A stretch of DNA of 64,000 nucleotides. It comes from Chloroflexota bacterium. GTDB taxonomy: Bacteria; Chloroflexota; Anaerolineae; Anaerolineales; E44-bin32. This document shows, piece after piece, positions 35,944 through 45,186 of the stretch; within the stretch, counting starts at the first letter, position 1; each line of letters opens with the position of its first letter. Location of the stretch: NCBI GenBank assembly GCA_022561215.1, contig JADFRQ010000009.1:1-64000 (forward strand), written 5' to 3'. A model generated the notes under the pieces. That model searched no databases and was not told where the DNA came from. It saw only the letters and a program-made list of their open reading frames with translations. The position numbers and the translations under genes are program-made.

Positions 35944-37914
35944 TCAGGTTTCTGCGGATCGCATTTTCGAGATTGATTCCAGCGATTCAGGATTGACGAG
36001 AGAGCTGATATCACCTGGATCCTCGCCAAGAAACGCTGCTCGTAAAACCCTGCGCATAACCTTTGCATTGCGCGTTTTAGGAAAGTCGCGAACGAAATGG
36101 ATCAGCTTCGGCGCCAATGGCTTCCCGAGCTCAGAAGCCACCAGTGCTTTCAACTCATCCTCTAGGCCTGGCGGGACATTTTCCATCGAGATTGGCACAC
36201 AAAAGCAAACCAAATTGCTGCCCTTGATTGCATCGGGTATGCCGATCGCGGCCGCCTCTATGATGGACGAATGCTCAATCAGGATCGACTCCACCTCAGC
36301 TGGCCCGAGTCGCTTTCCCGCGATTTTAATGGTGTCGTCCGATCGGCCGTAGATGTACCATAAATTGTCATCGTCAACCGAGGCCCAATCTCCGTGAACC
36401 CATAGTTCAGGATATCGAGACCAATAGGTCTGCTCGTAACGTTCAGGATCTTTCCAGAAACCGCGCGTCATGCCAAGCCAGGGCGAGCGAATGGCGAGTT
36501 CGCCCACTTGATTACGGACGGGATGGCCATCTTCATTCAAGACGACGGCGTCAATTCCAGGACAGGGGCCAGAGAAGGCAGTCGCCTTCAATGCTGTTAT
36601 CGGATTGCCCATAAGGATCCCGCCTGCGATCTCCGTTCCTCCCGAATAATTTATGATCGGGAGCTTACCTCCGCCCACGTTGCTAAAAAGCCAATGCCAT
36701 GGTTTAGGATTCCAAGGTTCGCCAGTGGAGGCAAACAATCGCAGGGAAGAAAGATCATGAGCACGGATAGGCTCTTCACCGTGAGGAATTAGGCTGCGAA
36801 TAAATGTTGGCGATAAGCCAAATGCTGAAATTTTGTGCTGCGCGGTCATGGACCATACTCGATCGGGTCCTGGATAATCGGGTGCGCCGTCATAGATGAA
36901 CATTGTGGCACCCAGGATGAGTGATCCAAAAACAAGCCACGGCCCCATCATCCATCCCATATCGGTCATCCAATAGATTAAGTCACCAGGATGGACATCC
37001 GTTCCAAACGCCATATCCTGCGCCGCTTTTACCGGGAAACCACAATGCGTGTGTACAGTTCCCTTCGGTCGCCCAGATGTACCGGAGGTATAGAGGATCA
37101 TCAAAATATCTTCTGCAGCGGTATCCGCAATTGTCGATTCGTCCTCCTGAACAGGAACAAGCTCATGCCACCAATAATCTCGTCCCTCCTGCATGGCGAT
37201 TTCGAGGGCCAGATAACGCAGGACGATAATGTGCTCAAGCGTGGCTACTCTCGAAGCAGCCTCATCAGCAATTGGCTTAACAACGATATTTTTGCCGCGT
37301 CTCCTGAACCCGTCCACGGTGAAAAGTGCTTTTGCCCCCGCGTCAGTCAATCGCTGGGCGACTGCCCCTGATCCATAACCGGAAAACAGTGGCAGGATAA
37401 TGCCTCCGATGCGAGCAATGGCCAATAATGCAATAACAACCTGCGGCGTCATGGGCATGAACAATCCGATTGCGTCGCCTTTTCCCAGGCCCAGCGTGCG
37501 CAGCGCATTCGCAGTTCTGTTTACTTGTTCTAAGAGTTCGGCGTAGGTATAAGCACCGCTTTTCCCATCCTCGGCTTCCCAAATCAATGCCTTGGTAGAT
37601 TCTGTCGGCGTGCCGATATATTGATCCAAACATGTTTCCACGATATTGAGCTTTCCGTCGAGGCACCATTCTGGCCATGCCGATCCCCGGCTGAGATCAA
37701 CCACCTGTGAATAGGGTCGGCTGAAACGGATACCCAAATAAGCATAGACAGCATCCGAAAACCAGGCAATATCATCGGCTGCCCTTCGATGCAATTCTTC
37801 CAGTTTGGAGATTCCCAACTGCTTCATAAAGTGAGTAAGGTGGGCGCGCGCAACCACTGCCGAGGATGGCGTCCAGACGAAGGAACTCCCGGTGGTTGAT
37901 GTGGGGTTGGTCAT
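35944..37914 (-). CDS. Acyl-CoA synthetase (AMP-forming, acetyl-CoA synthetase-like)
   Basis: A 656-residue ANL-superfamily ligase of the Acs type. Visible motifs are ILYTSGTSGRPKGTVHTH (P-loop, about 265-285), YSGGTEIAGG (A5), WVHGDWASVDDDN (A7), YIYGRSDDTIKIAGKRLGPAEVE (A8 hinge) and the C-terminal catalytic Lys in PKTRNAKVMRR (A10, a known acetylation site in this family). It activates a short or medium carboxylic acid with ATP and CoA; the substrate cannot be read off. The next gene, an acyl-CoA dehydrogenase, would use its product. Confidence 0.92.
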   Translation of the reverse strand: MTNPTSTTGSSFVWTPSSAVVARAHLTHFMKQLGISKLEELHRRAADDIAWFSDAVYAYLGIRFSRPYSQVVDLSRGSAWPEWCLDGKLNIVETCLDQYIGTPTESTKALIWEAEDGKSGAYTYAELLEQVNRTANALRTLGLGKGDAIGLFMPMTPQVVIALLAIARIGGIILPLFSGYGSGAVAQRLTDAGAKALFTVDGFRRRGKNIVVKPIADEAASRVATLEHIIVLRYLALEIAMQEGRDYWWHELVPVQEDESTIADTAAEDILMILYTSGTSGRPKGTVHTHCGFPVKAAQDMAFGTDVHPGDLIYWMTDMGWMMGPWLVFGSLILGATMFIYDGAPDYPGPDRVWSMTAQHKISAFGLSPTFIRSLIPHGEEPIRAHDLSSLRLFASTGEPWNPKPWHWLFSNVGGGKLPIINYSGGTEIAGGILMGNPITALKATAFSGPCPGIDAVVLNEDGHPVRNQVGELAIRSPWLGMTRGFWKDPERYEQTYWSRYPELWVHGDWASVDDDNLWYIYGRSDDTIKIAGKRLGPAEVESILIEHSSIIEAAAIGIPDAIKGSNLVCFCVPISMENVPPGLEDELKALVASELGKPLAPKLIHFVRDFPKTRNAKVMRRVLRAAFLGEDPGDISSLVNPESLESISKMRSAET

Positions 37915-37962
37915 ATTTCTTTCCCTCGCCAGAACGGAGTGATCAATCGTGGAGCAGGTAGA

Positions 37963-40437
37963 TCAAGGTTGTTGGCTGATTTGAGCATACCAGAATTCAA
38001 GTATCCTGCTTCCGATTTTTCCATTGACCGATGCGGACTTATCTTGCAGCGCCACGATCGGGTTGTAGCGGCGCACAAAAAAACCCTGGATATCTGGATG
38101 GGCGTAGGCTTCGAATAGCAGCGCATAAATGGCCTCGGCCTGCTCCTGCATATCAATCGCCAGAAACGGATCGGGGTCGAACCCAAAATCGTAGATCTGG
38201 GCTTCATTGCAACCCGATGCGAGAGTCGAGGAACAACCCAGTGCGCCGCCATCGACAGAGGCATATTCAACACTGAGCGAGACGGATTTGCCGGCGAGGT
38301 CAGGCAAATTCAAGAATGCGTTCGTGATCTGGAATTGGGCCATTTCCTGAATCTCCGCGTAAAAAGACGTGGCGCTCGATGCCAGGGGAGCACGCCAGTA
38401 GATATGAATTTCGTCAAATAAGTCGATAAACTCGGGGGCCTCTTGGAGGGTGTAGGAAAATTCGAGCTCGAAGGCCAGGCGACCGCCGTAAATATTTCTT
38501 ACATCTGAAACCAAGCGACGCCAACGCGCGTTTGCTTCCAGCGGGCTCCCTGAAGGTGACCCATCAAAAAGCAATCCATCGGGAAGGGCAGGCGACAGTG
38601 AATTTTCACCGAGAACGATCTTGGTGACCCCAGTTTCCGCAGCAATTTGGGTGTAATAGAGGATGAATGATCGATAACCTTCATACCAAACATTCCACCA
38701 TGATTCATCCCGAACTGCACGCAGCCACCATGCTCCGGATTCCTCTGCCAAGTAAATCAGAGAGGGATGCAGGATTACTTCCAGGCCCAATGATTGAGCC
38801 TTGCGGATCGAAGTTAGGAGCGATTCTCGAAAGGGAGCATAGGCCGGATCAAATTTGATCACCGGAATTGGGTTCGATTGTTTGACCACCCAGGATGGGG
38901 TAAATATGATCGTGTTCGCCCCCATTGCGGCGATTTTGCGCAATCCGGAATCGAAATAAGTTTCCCATAGCGGTTCATAACGGGGAACAATTTCAACACC
39001 AACTTCGAAATTTTCTCGTGGAATAATTTGAGGTGGAAGCAAAGGCGTTGTTAGATCAGGCGCCTGCATCCAACTCCAAGCGGTGATTGAATCACGCGCA
39101 TCGTCTTGATCCGGGAATGTGCGGTACCTTGGATTTGGGCTCGAAGTTTGTGCGTCATCTGCTGCCCCGCACAATTGGTTTCGGCAGTAGCGGTATTGTA
39201 TGGATTGGAGCGGTCCCGGGCCGCTATGCAAAGCATAAAACCATTCATAATCGCCTATGCGCCACATCGGAATAGCTGTGGATCCCGCAGAAGGATCGAA
39301 TTGAATGCTGATGAGATCATCTTTGGGCGTTTCTTCGGGAACGGTTAGCCAGATGAGCTTGCTTTCTTGATCGCTTCCTTGCCATTGCACCACAGAATCG
39401 CGCAGGATGAGATCGTGATCGGGGATGATTATCTGTCGTGTTACCAAATTGCCATTAACATCCCTTTCCGCGTTCCAGACTCCGTCCCCCAACGTGTACT
39501 TATAACGGAGATCGGTACCCACGTACAATTCCAAAATCAAGATGTAATGCGTAGGATCAACCTCAATAATGGTTGGCATAAGTGCCAATGAATTTGCGTT
39601 TTGGTTGGGTAGTTCTGTAAAAATATGGCCCAATTGGAAGAGATTCCCCGAAAATCGAATCGGTGTGCCCTCAATAGTATCATTGGGAACCGTGACCTCA
39701 AATGTAACCTGTACGCGGTTTGCTTTGTGCAATTCCATCTGAGCCGGGGTAGTACTATCGGCATCCACAATAGCACCCTGCTGCGCCGGGCTATAGGCAC
39801 CATCCGGACTGAAGACGGTGATTGTATGCAGGCCGGGAAGCAGGCCATCCACACCAAACTCGCCTGAGGAATCAGAAAAGACCGTTTGCCCAGAAATTAC
39901 AGCGATCATTTCTTTCAGGGGTTGCCCAGATTCCGCGTCAACCAGCCGACCGGTGATTCGGCCAGTGGGACCCTGATAGGTTGTGTTGCCCCAGGCAGCA
40001 ATTAAATCTTCAAACGCAGAGTTTCCGCTGACGTAAAGTACGCGGGAAACGATGGGTGATCCATCCGTCCAAGCTTCGAACTGATCAATCACGGATTGAA
40101 GGACATATTTATAACGCAATAATGTCCCCGCCGGAGGTGTAAGCTTAATTGTCCACAGCCCATCCGGCGTTCTTTTCAGAGGCAGGCGAGTTCCGCTGAA
40201 CGCCCATCCCGTAACCTCATCCAGGAGAATGAGGGCAATATCTGCGTTTGTTGCCGTCCCAGCGGGGGGGCGGACAGTGATCGTCAATTCGGAAATTGGC
40301 AAGAGCGCCGGATTTCCCGTTGGAAAAGGAGCCGTCGGCCCTTCGGGCGTTGGGGCTTGCCCTGAAGGTGGGCCACATGCACTTAACCCGATGGCGAATG
40401 CAACGGGAAGAAATATCCAAGAAACAATATTTCTCAA
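37963..40437 (-). CDS. Large lipoprotein with starch-binding-like domains and a glycosidase-like TIM barrel
   Basis: About 824 residues. The lipobox AIGLSAC-G follows a short signal helix. Residues about 50-145 and 250-350 resemble CBM20/CBM48-like beta sandwiches (each with DLRYKYTLGDGVWNAE- or LRYKYVLQS-type strands). Residues 155-235 look like a carboxypeptidase-regulatory-like domain (ITGRLVDAESGQPL). Residues 470-820 form a barrel like GH113-type glycosidases (LRKIAAMGANTIIFTPSW, GVTKIVLGENS, FDEIHIYW). The substrate is unknown. The start is uncertain: TTG 40437 overlaps the previous stop (TTGA) and gives the best signal peptide; GTG 40473 is the alternative. Confidence 0.75.
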   Translation of the reverse strand: MRNIVSWIFLPVAFAIGLSACGPPSGQAPTPEGPTAPFPTGNPALLPISELTITVRPPAGTATNADIALILLDEVTGWAFSGTRLPLKRTPDGLWTIKLTPPAGTLLRYKYVLQSVIDQFEAWTDGSPIVSRVLYVSGNSAFEDLIAAWGNTTYQGPTGRITGRLVDAESGQPLKEMIAVISGQTVFSDSSGEFGVDGLLPGLHTITVFSPDGAYSPAQQGAIVDADSTTPAQMELHKANRVQVTFEVTVPNDTIEGTPIRFSGNLFQLGHIFTELPNQNANSLALMPTIIEVDPTHYILILELYVGTDLRYKYTLGDGVWNAERDVNGNLVTRQIIIPDHDLILRDSVVQWQGSDQESKLIWLTVPEETPKDDLISIQFDPSAGSTAIPMWRIGDYEWFYALHSGPGPLQSIQYRYCRNQLCGAADDAQTSSPNPRYRTFPDQDDARDSITAWSWMQAPDLTTPLLPPQIIPRENFEVGVEIVPRYEPLWETYFDSGLRKIAAMGANTIIFTPSWVVKQSNPIPVIKFDPAYAPFRESLLTSIRKAQSLGLEVILHPSLIYLAEESGAWWLRAVRDESWWNVWYEGYRSFILYYTQIAAETGVTKIVLGENSLSPALPDGLLFDGSPSGSPLEANARWRRLVSDVRNIYGGRLAFELEFSYTLQEAPEFIDLFDEIHIYWRAPLASSATSFYAEIQEMAQFQITNAFLNLPDLAGKSVSLSVEYASVDGGALGCSSTLASGCNEAQIYDFGFDPDPFLAIDMQEQAEAIYALLFEAYAHPDIQGFFVRRYNPIVALQDKSASVNGKIGSRILEFWYAQISQQP

Positions 40438-41210
40438 GGTTGTCGCGCCATTTGCCGGATTAGTTGAATACACAGATCGATATTTGGAATTTTATGAGCG
40501 GGAATGGAGAGATTGGGACCATCGATATTCTCGAAAGGTTTCAGTTGGAGTGCGCCCTCTTTTAGCTTAATTTTCCCCAAATCTTTCCAACGTAATGCTT
40601 TGCGCGAATTGAGAATGCCCTCGGCAGTAAGGATTAAGGGACCAAAGTTAAGCGGCTCTCCCCGGTTAAAAGATTCACGGTACTTATCAAAAAGAATAGG
40701 ATAAACATAACGTTTGGTCAGTTCGATCAAAGAGTCAATGGCTTCAATAGATTGGTCGAAGCGATAGCGTTGGCCGTCTTCTGTAAATATTTCCAGCTCC
40801 GTTTTCCTCCCCCACGACAGGCCAAAAAGGCCGTAACGGACGAGGGACGTTCTAATGCGACTTACATCGAGCCATTTTATCGCCTTTAACATATCGATCT
40901 TCTGGATAACCAAACCCCAAGGTGATATCTGAAGTTCAACACCTTGGAAGCGTCGCAGATTGAGAAACGCCACAATGGAAATAAACAAAAACAGAAAAAA
41001 AAACCAGAATACCGGGGATATCCAGTTTCTTATAGACGCAGGGCCGAAATTTTGCAGGGCAAATTGCCAGCGCCATATTCCGAACGCGAAAGTGATGAAA
41101 AGTCCGAGCACGGCAAAAATTAGGAAAACAATATTGCGCAAACGGATTCGAGGACGAATGTGATGAACTTGAAGATTGTAATCCGTTGCCGTGTTATCGT
41201 TGGTGACCAT
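40434..41210 (-). CDS. Membrane protein with cytosolic PH-like domain (DUF6585-like)
   Basis: A 258-residue protein: two membrane helices (about 28-48 and 65-85), then a soluble C-terminal half. That half includes IDSLIELTKRYVYPILFDKYRESFNRGEPLNFGPL and a strand-rich end (RWKDLGKIKLKEGALQLKPF) as in DUF6585-type or bacterial PH-like proteins. The function is unknown. It overlaps the large lipoprotein by 4 bases and follows another membrane protein by 12 bases, so the three form an operon. Confidence 0.7.
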   Translation of the reverse strand: MVTNDNTATDYNLQVHHIRPRIRLRNIVFLIFAVLGLFITFAFGIWRWQFALQNFGPASIRNWISPVFWFFFLFLFISIVAFLNLRRFQGVELQISPWGLVIQKIDMLKAIKWLDVSRIRTSLVRYGLFGLSWGRKTELEIFTEDGQRYRFDQSIEAIDSLIELTKRYVYPILFDKYRESFNRGEPLNFGPLILTAEGILNSRKALRWKDLGKIKLKEGALQLKPFENIDGPNLSIPAHKIPNIDLCIQLIRQMARQP

Positions 41211-41222
41211 CGGTTTCTCAAT

Positions 41223-41942
41223 TCAAAGGATCACGAACCTTGCCACAACCAGCATGGATAAAAAGGAAATGAAACCAAAACCGATTGCCGAAAGGGCATC
41301 TCTGCGGCGATTGGTGGGAGAGAAAACAGCCCCCAAACCAAGGCCAATTGAAAGTAGTACACAGATATATGCAAAGGCGATAAGGCGCAATGCCATTTCT
41401 TGTACCCCAATCAAACCGGCTCCCCACACCGCAAGGAGACTCACTACGCCTAACCAGAGAGCAATGCGTGCCAGAGAATCATTCCTGTTCCGAATGACTT
41501 CAGGAATAACGGGCGAGTCTTTCGGCAAACCACTGAAATACGATGTGCCATAGAGCATGCGGTAAAACATGAATTGGTTCCAGGCCATTAAGAGCAGCAA
41601 GATCCGAACCACAGCAAAAGCTATTTTCTCAATGGTGCTGACTTCAAACATTAAGGTTAGTGGATCTGGCCCGAAGAGGGCGGCCACGCCTGGCAGCAAG
41701 TGCAAGAGGGATGTACCCCAGAGCACGGTTACCAGGGCCATGCCAGATGGTTGCTGAATTGAGACAAGCAGCAAAGTGCAGATGAACCAAGGAACTGCGG
41801 CAAGGGGAAACGAGCCGCTAAGCATTCTCAGCGTGATCAACCCAACCAGTGCCGAAAGGCCGGCCCAGGCAAATGCAATTCGTCGAAAGCGATTTGCAGC
41901 AAGCAAAATGTTCGGATGATCAGACAATAACACTTCAGGCAT
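41223..41942 (-). CDS. Six-helix membrane protein of unknown function
   Basis: A 239-residue integral membrane protein with about six to seven hydrophobic segments and short loops. The longest loop (about 125-150, FYRMLYGTSYFSGLPKDSPVIPEVIRNRND) is charged. No family is recognised. It is the first gene of the unit leading to the DUF6585-like protein and the large lipoprotein. The start codon lacks a strong ribosome binding site. Confidence 0.7.
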   Translation of the reverse strand: MPEVLLSDHPNILLAANRFRRIAFAWAGLSALVGLITLRMLSGSFPLAAVPWFICTLLLVSIQQPSGMALVTVLWGTSLLHLLPGVAALFGPDPLTLMFEVSTIEKIAFAVVRILLLLMAWNQFMFYRMLYGTSYFSGLPKDSPVIPEVIRNRNDSLARIALWLGVVSLLAVWGAGLIGVQEMALRLIAFAYICVLLSIGLGLGAVFSPTNRRRDALSAIGFGFISFLSMLVVARFVIL

Positions 41943-41995
41943 GTTGGTTATGGATTTGAGTATGGGGTGGGGTGGAAAGCTGATATCGCATTCGG

Positions 41996-42544
41996 TTAGT
42001 TCTTGGGCAAGAAATATACGTCGGTCGGCTTTAACTTGCTATTGCGTAGAAAGCGCGGTTCGACTGCCATTCCTATCCAATCCAGGGATGCTCTATCGGG
42101 ATCGAGCCCCATTAGGCGCGTGAGAAAGAGGGTGTCGACATCTTCAAATTCAATCAACGCCAGAATATAGGGAGTCTCAGGTAAAAATTCTTCGGAACCA
42201 AAATAACATACCGTGAATGCGTGCACTTGCGCGTTGCGGTGAGTTATATCGATCCATTCCGTCTCTTCGCCAGAGTACATATCGTGACCGCGCGGAGTGG
42301 CGTACGTATAGCCGCTGTCTGGATCTCTCGAGGCGAGAAGTTTTTTGTTGGATGCAGCCGCAAACCACGGGCTGTCTTGTGCGTAGGAGTGAAGGTAGGT
42401 GACTTTGTATTCGTGTTCGATGAGTAACGGGCGCATACGCTTGAGAAAGGCTAAAGCGTCTGGATCAAGTTCAGCGGGGAATGGTATGCCGTGAACAATG
42501 TAGCCGCCAAGCGTTTCTGGGCGTTTTGATGAGAGCTTTGCCAT
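41996..42544 (-). CDS. DUF35-type OB-fold protein lacking the zinc-ribbon cysteines
   Basis: A 182-residue partner protein of thiolases. The C-terminal OB-fold (about 95-165: HRNAQVHAFTVCYFG ... PYILALIEFEDVDTLFLTRLMG) is intact. In the preceding rubredoxin-like ribbon the usual C-x2-C pairs are replaced: LLASRDPDSGYTYATPRGHD, just before GEETEWIDI, has no Cys. Family members bind and support the thiolase subunit, or act in acyl-CoA aldolase/hydratase complexes. It starts 2 bases after the thiolase-like stop, so the two are co-translated and probably form a complex. Confidence 0.8.
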   Translation of the reverse strand: MAKLSSKRPETLGGYIVHGIPFPAELDPDALAFLKRMRPLLIEHEYKVTYLHSYAQDSPWFAAASNKKLLASRDPDSGYTYATPRGHDMYSGEETEWIDITHRNAQVHAFTVCYFGSEEFLPETPYILALIEFEDVDTLFLTRLMGLDPDRASLDWIGMAVEPRFLRNSKLKPTDVYFLPKN

Positions 42545-42546
42545 AA

Positions 42547-43911
42547 TCAGTCCTCTGTTTCCAAGATGGTGACGGTTACATACGTTCCGGTACCGGCGTG
42601 TGAGTGAATGGCCCCTCGTTGAGCGTCTTTAACTTGTAAGGTGGGATCACCGAAATGCGATTCGATCGAACCCTGCAGCTGCCAAAGGGCAAATACGGCT
42701 TGCATTAGGCCGGTGGCTCCGACAGGATGTCCGCAAGCAATTAAGCCCCCCGAAGGATTAACTGCACATACCGGTTCATCTTTTAACGCAAGACCATAGT
42801 CAATTCCAGGCATAAAAGCCTTCCCCGATTCAGCGAAGGGCCCACCCTCGCCATATGTGCAGAGACCCAAATCTTCATAGGTTTGGATTTCGCTTGAGGT
42901 GTAAGCGTCGTGTAGTTCAATAAAATCAAGTTCATTTAAAGGATCATATATCCCGGCATGTCGATAAGCCATATTTCCGGCGGTACGGCCAGCGCGAAAG
43001 GAATGCACCCCAGGATAACGCGTACCCTTATCCCATAATTTCTTATAGGCGGCCTTGGTCGCTTCCGAATCTTTCTCTTGTTCGGTTGCATAATCTCTCA
43101 TGAAGGTATCGTAATCAACATGCGGGCGGTCTGCCATTCGCATGGCATCCGTGCCGCGCCCAATTCCCGTGATTTTCACCAGCGGCCGCTTAATGTGCGC
43201 CCCAGCATCCTCGAGTTTTTTGAGCCCTTCTTCCGAGACCAGAATGGCTGTGGCCGCACCATCGGACATGACACAAATATCCAGCCGAGTTAGAGGCCAA
43301 GCGACCATCGTCGATGATCGAATATCCTCAATCGTGTAGCGGTTGCGTTTTTGGGAGAAGGAATTGTAGTAGGCGTTAATATGATTTTTTACGGAAACAT
43401 GCGCCATTTGTTCAACAGTCGTGCCATATTCCTTCATGTGTCGCGTGACCATCATCGCGTAATACCCGGAATAAAAACCACCCACCGGATAATCCCATGA
43501 TACATCCGAGGCCAGGGCAATAAACTCATTCCCTTTCCAAGTCTCGACATGGCTCATCGTTTCGAACCCGTAGGCGACGCAAACATCCATGTGTCCAGAG
43601 GCAACAGATTTCCATGCCTCTTGAAAGCACAATCCTCCGGTGGCACCGCCACCTTCCACTCGATGACTCGGTTTCGGGCAAAGGCCGAGATAATCCTGGC
43701 CCATAATTCCTGCCATGAGTTGGCGGGTGAAATGGTCGGAGAAATAAGAAGCAACGGAGCCATCAACAATTGAGGTGAAGGTCTGGAAATCCAGGCCAAT
43801 GTCGTCGATGGCATCGCTGTAGGCCTCTTTTATTAATGCCTGGAAGGTCTTGTCGTTACGGGCTTTGGCGAACTTGGAAACGCCTCCCGTCACCGTGTAA
43901 ACTGGGCGCAT
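42547..43911 (-). CDS. Thiolase-superfamily protein (SCP2/Ltp type) without the usual nucleophile
   Basis: A 454-residue thiolase-fold protein. The late NPSGGLIACGHPVGATGLMQAVFAL and the end AGTGTYVTVTILE are the family's C-terminal motifs. At the nucleophile position, where thiolases read (V/I)E-x-x-C-A-S-G-G, this protein reads VEGGGATGG (85-93), giving Gly for Cys; the nearest Cys is 6 residues on. The second catalytic Cys of classical thiolases (CxG near the C-terminus) is also absent. This resembles lipid-transfer-type thiolase homologues, some of which work as aldolases with a DUF35 partner. ATG 43911 has GGAGG. Confidence 0.85.
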   Translation of the reverse strand: MRPVYTVTGGVSKFAKARNDKTFQALIKEAYSDAIDDIGLDFQTFTSIVDGSVASYFSDHFTRQLMAGIMGQDYLGLCPKPSHRVEGGGATGGLCFQEAWKSVASGHMDVCVAYGFETMSHVETWKGNEFIALASDVSWDYPVGGFYSGYYAMMVTRHMKEYGTTVEQMAHVSVKNHINAYYNSFSQKRNRYTIEDIRSSTMVAWPLTRLDICVMSDGAATAILVSEEGLKKLEDAGAHIKRPLVKITGIGRGTDAMRMADRPHVDYDTFMRDYATEQEKDSEATKAAYKKLWDKGTRYPGVHSFRAGRTAGNMAYRHAGIYDPLNELDFIELHDAYTSSEIQTYEDLGLCTYGEGGPFAESGKAFMPGIDYGLALKDEPVCAVNPSGGLIACGHPVGATGLMQAVFALWQLQGSIESHFGDPTLQVKDAQRGAIHSHAGTGTYVTVTILETED

Positions 43912-44088
43912 TGCTTGCCTCCGATGATTTTGGTTAATCAACTTCGATTGTACTCGCTCACTCAAGGATCAGTAAAGCGCTAAATACGAAGGGTGTTTGT
44001 AGGAGCAAGGTAATTTGGAAGTGCATTGCACTTAAGGAACTTATTCTCCGTTGGAAAAAATCACGCCTCTTGTACAACGAGATCTCTA

Positions 44089-44112
44089 GTGCCCACGCTC
44101 CTGCGTAGGCAC
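44089..44112. repeat. REP-like element, copy 3
   Basis: GTGCCCACGC and GCGTAGGCAC (one mismatch) flank the loop TCCT. It belongs to the same palindrome family as 21578-21623 and lies between the thiolase-like gene and tatC. Confidence 0.7.
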
Positions 44113-44139
44113 GCCAATGCCATCACCAATTTTTCCCGT

Positions 44140-44172
44140 GCTCCCACGCGGGAGCTTGGGAACAAGAGGATG
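44140..44172. repeat. REP-like element, copy 4
   Basis: GCTCCC-ACGC-GGGAGC, then TTGGGAACAAGAGG; it differs from the core of copy 1 by a few bases and keeps the AGAGG tail. It lies 28 bases from copy 3. Confidence 0.7.
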
Positions 44173-44212
44173 AGTAAGAAAGGCATGTGCGATGCCCCTT
44201 CAGATATTGGTT

Positions 44213-44316
44213 GTTATTCTGAGCAGTGCAGGTGTGAAGAATCTCGTTTTCCGAAGGATCGAACGCCCCATCGCGCAACGAAATCCTTCGGCCAGAGAAT
44301 GCCTCAGGATGACGTT
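44213..44316. mobile_element. MITE-like element of about 104 bases
   Basis: The two ends are imperfect inverted repeats over about 38 bases: the left begins GTTATTCTGAG and contains GAAGAATCTCGTT; the right, complemented, reads GTCATCCTGAGG with GAAGGATTTCGTT. Inside is a perfect 9-bp inverted repeat CCGAAGGAT/ATCCTTCGG (44251-44259 and 44283-44291). Such non-coding elements are frequent in related genomes. It ends 25 bases before the tatC stop and may form the 3' end of that transcript. Confidence 0.6.
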
Positions 44317-44340
44317 AAAAAGAACATCGCAGAACCGAAT

Positions 44341-45183
44341 TTAGCCCCGGCGTATGTGTGCGATGCCAGCAAGAACGATACTGACAAAGTATAAAACGAT
44401 CATTGGGAGCATGACGAGCGCCATATTCACAGGGTCAATGGTCGGCGTGATTACGGCCGCCATTACGGCGATTCCGACGATCGCGATTCGCCAGCCGCGC
44501 AACAAAGAACGTGCGTTAACTATTCCCAGGGAGGCGAGAATATAGATGACCAACGGAAATTGAAACGCCATTCCAATCCAGAACATAAGGTTCGTCACAA
44601 ATCGAATGTAATTCGAGGGGCGCGGGATGGTTTTTATCCCCATAAAATCAAGCAGGAACGGAAGGGCAGTGGGGAGCATTATGAAATAAGCGAAGGCGAA
44701 ACCTCCGAGGAATAAAATGGCTGCGAAGGGAATGGATACGAGCACAAATATTCGTTCACGACGCTTAAGGCCGGGGTTTATGAAAGTAAAAGTCTCGAAC
44801 AGGATGTAGGGGAACGCCAGCGCAATTCCACTCAGCAGTGAGACTCGCATGAAGGCGCCAATTGATTCGGTCACTTCAATCGCCTGAAGCGACTCGATGC
44901 CTCCAATCGGTAGGGCAAGGAAATTTAATATCTTACCAGCGAAGGTGAAGCTGATCCCTGTTGTAATGAATAATGCAATCAGCGCCCGAAACAAGTGCTT
45001 GCGCAGGGCAAAAATGTGCTCAAACAGGACTTTGGGATTTTCCATCGTCCGGGCAAAGAGCTCAGATGTGGGGGCCTCCTCCGGCTCAAAATTAATAAAG
45101 TCCCGAATTTTTCTAGAAGGCCAGAAAATTACGCGCAGAGGCGCCGTCAGGATTCGCCAAAGAAGGTTGAGTAATCTGCGCAT
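44341..45183 (-). CDS. tatC: Sec-independent protein translocase TatC
   Basis: A 280-residue TatC with six membrane helices. Conserved features are the N-terminal helix pair (LFEHIFALRKHLFRALIALF), TESIGAFMRVSLLSGIALAFPYILFETFTFINPGLKRRER, and AAVITPTIDPVNMALVMLPMIVLYFVSI. TatC recognises the twin-arginine signal of folded cargo. The N-terminus carries an extra segment of about 45 residues with a first amphipathic stretch, longer than in E. coli (258 residues in total). It starts 3 bases after the TatA/B stop. Confidence 0.95.
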   Translation of the reverse strand: MRRLLNLLWRILTAPLRVIFWPSRKIRDFINFEPEEAPTSELFARTMENPKVLFEHIFALRKHLFRALIALFITTGISFTFAGKILNFLALPIGGIESLQAIEVTESIGAFMRVSLLSGIALAFPYILFETFTFINPGLKRRERIFVLVSIPFAAILFLGGFAFAYFIMLPTALPFLLDFMGIKTIPRPSNYIRFVTNLMFWIGMAFQFPLVIYILASLGIVNARSLLRGWRIAIVGIAVMAAVITPTIDPVNMALVMLPMIVLYFVSIVLAGIAHIRRG

Positions 45184-45186
45184 GGA

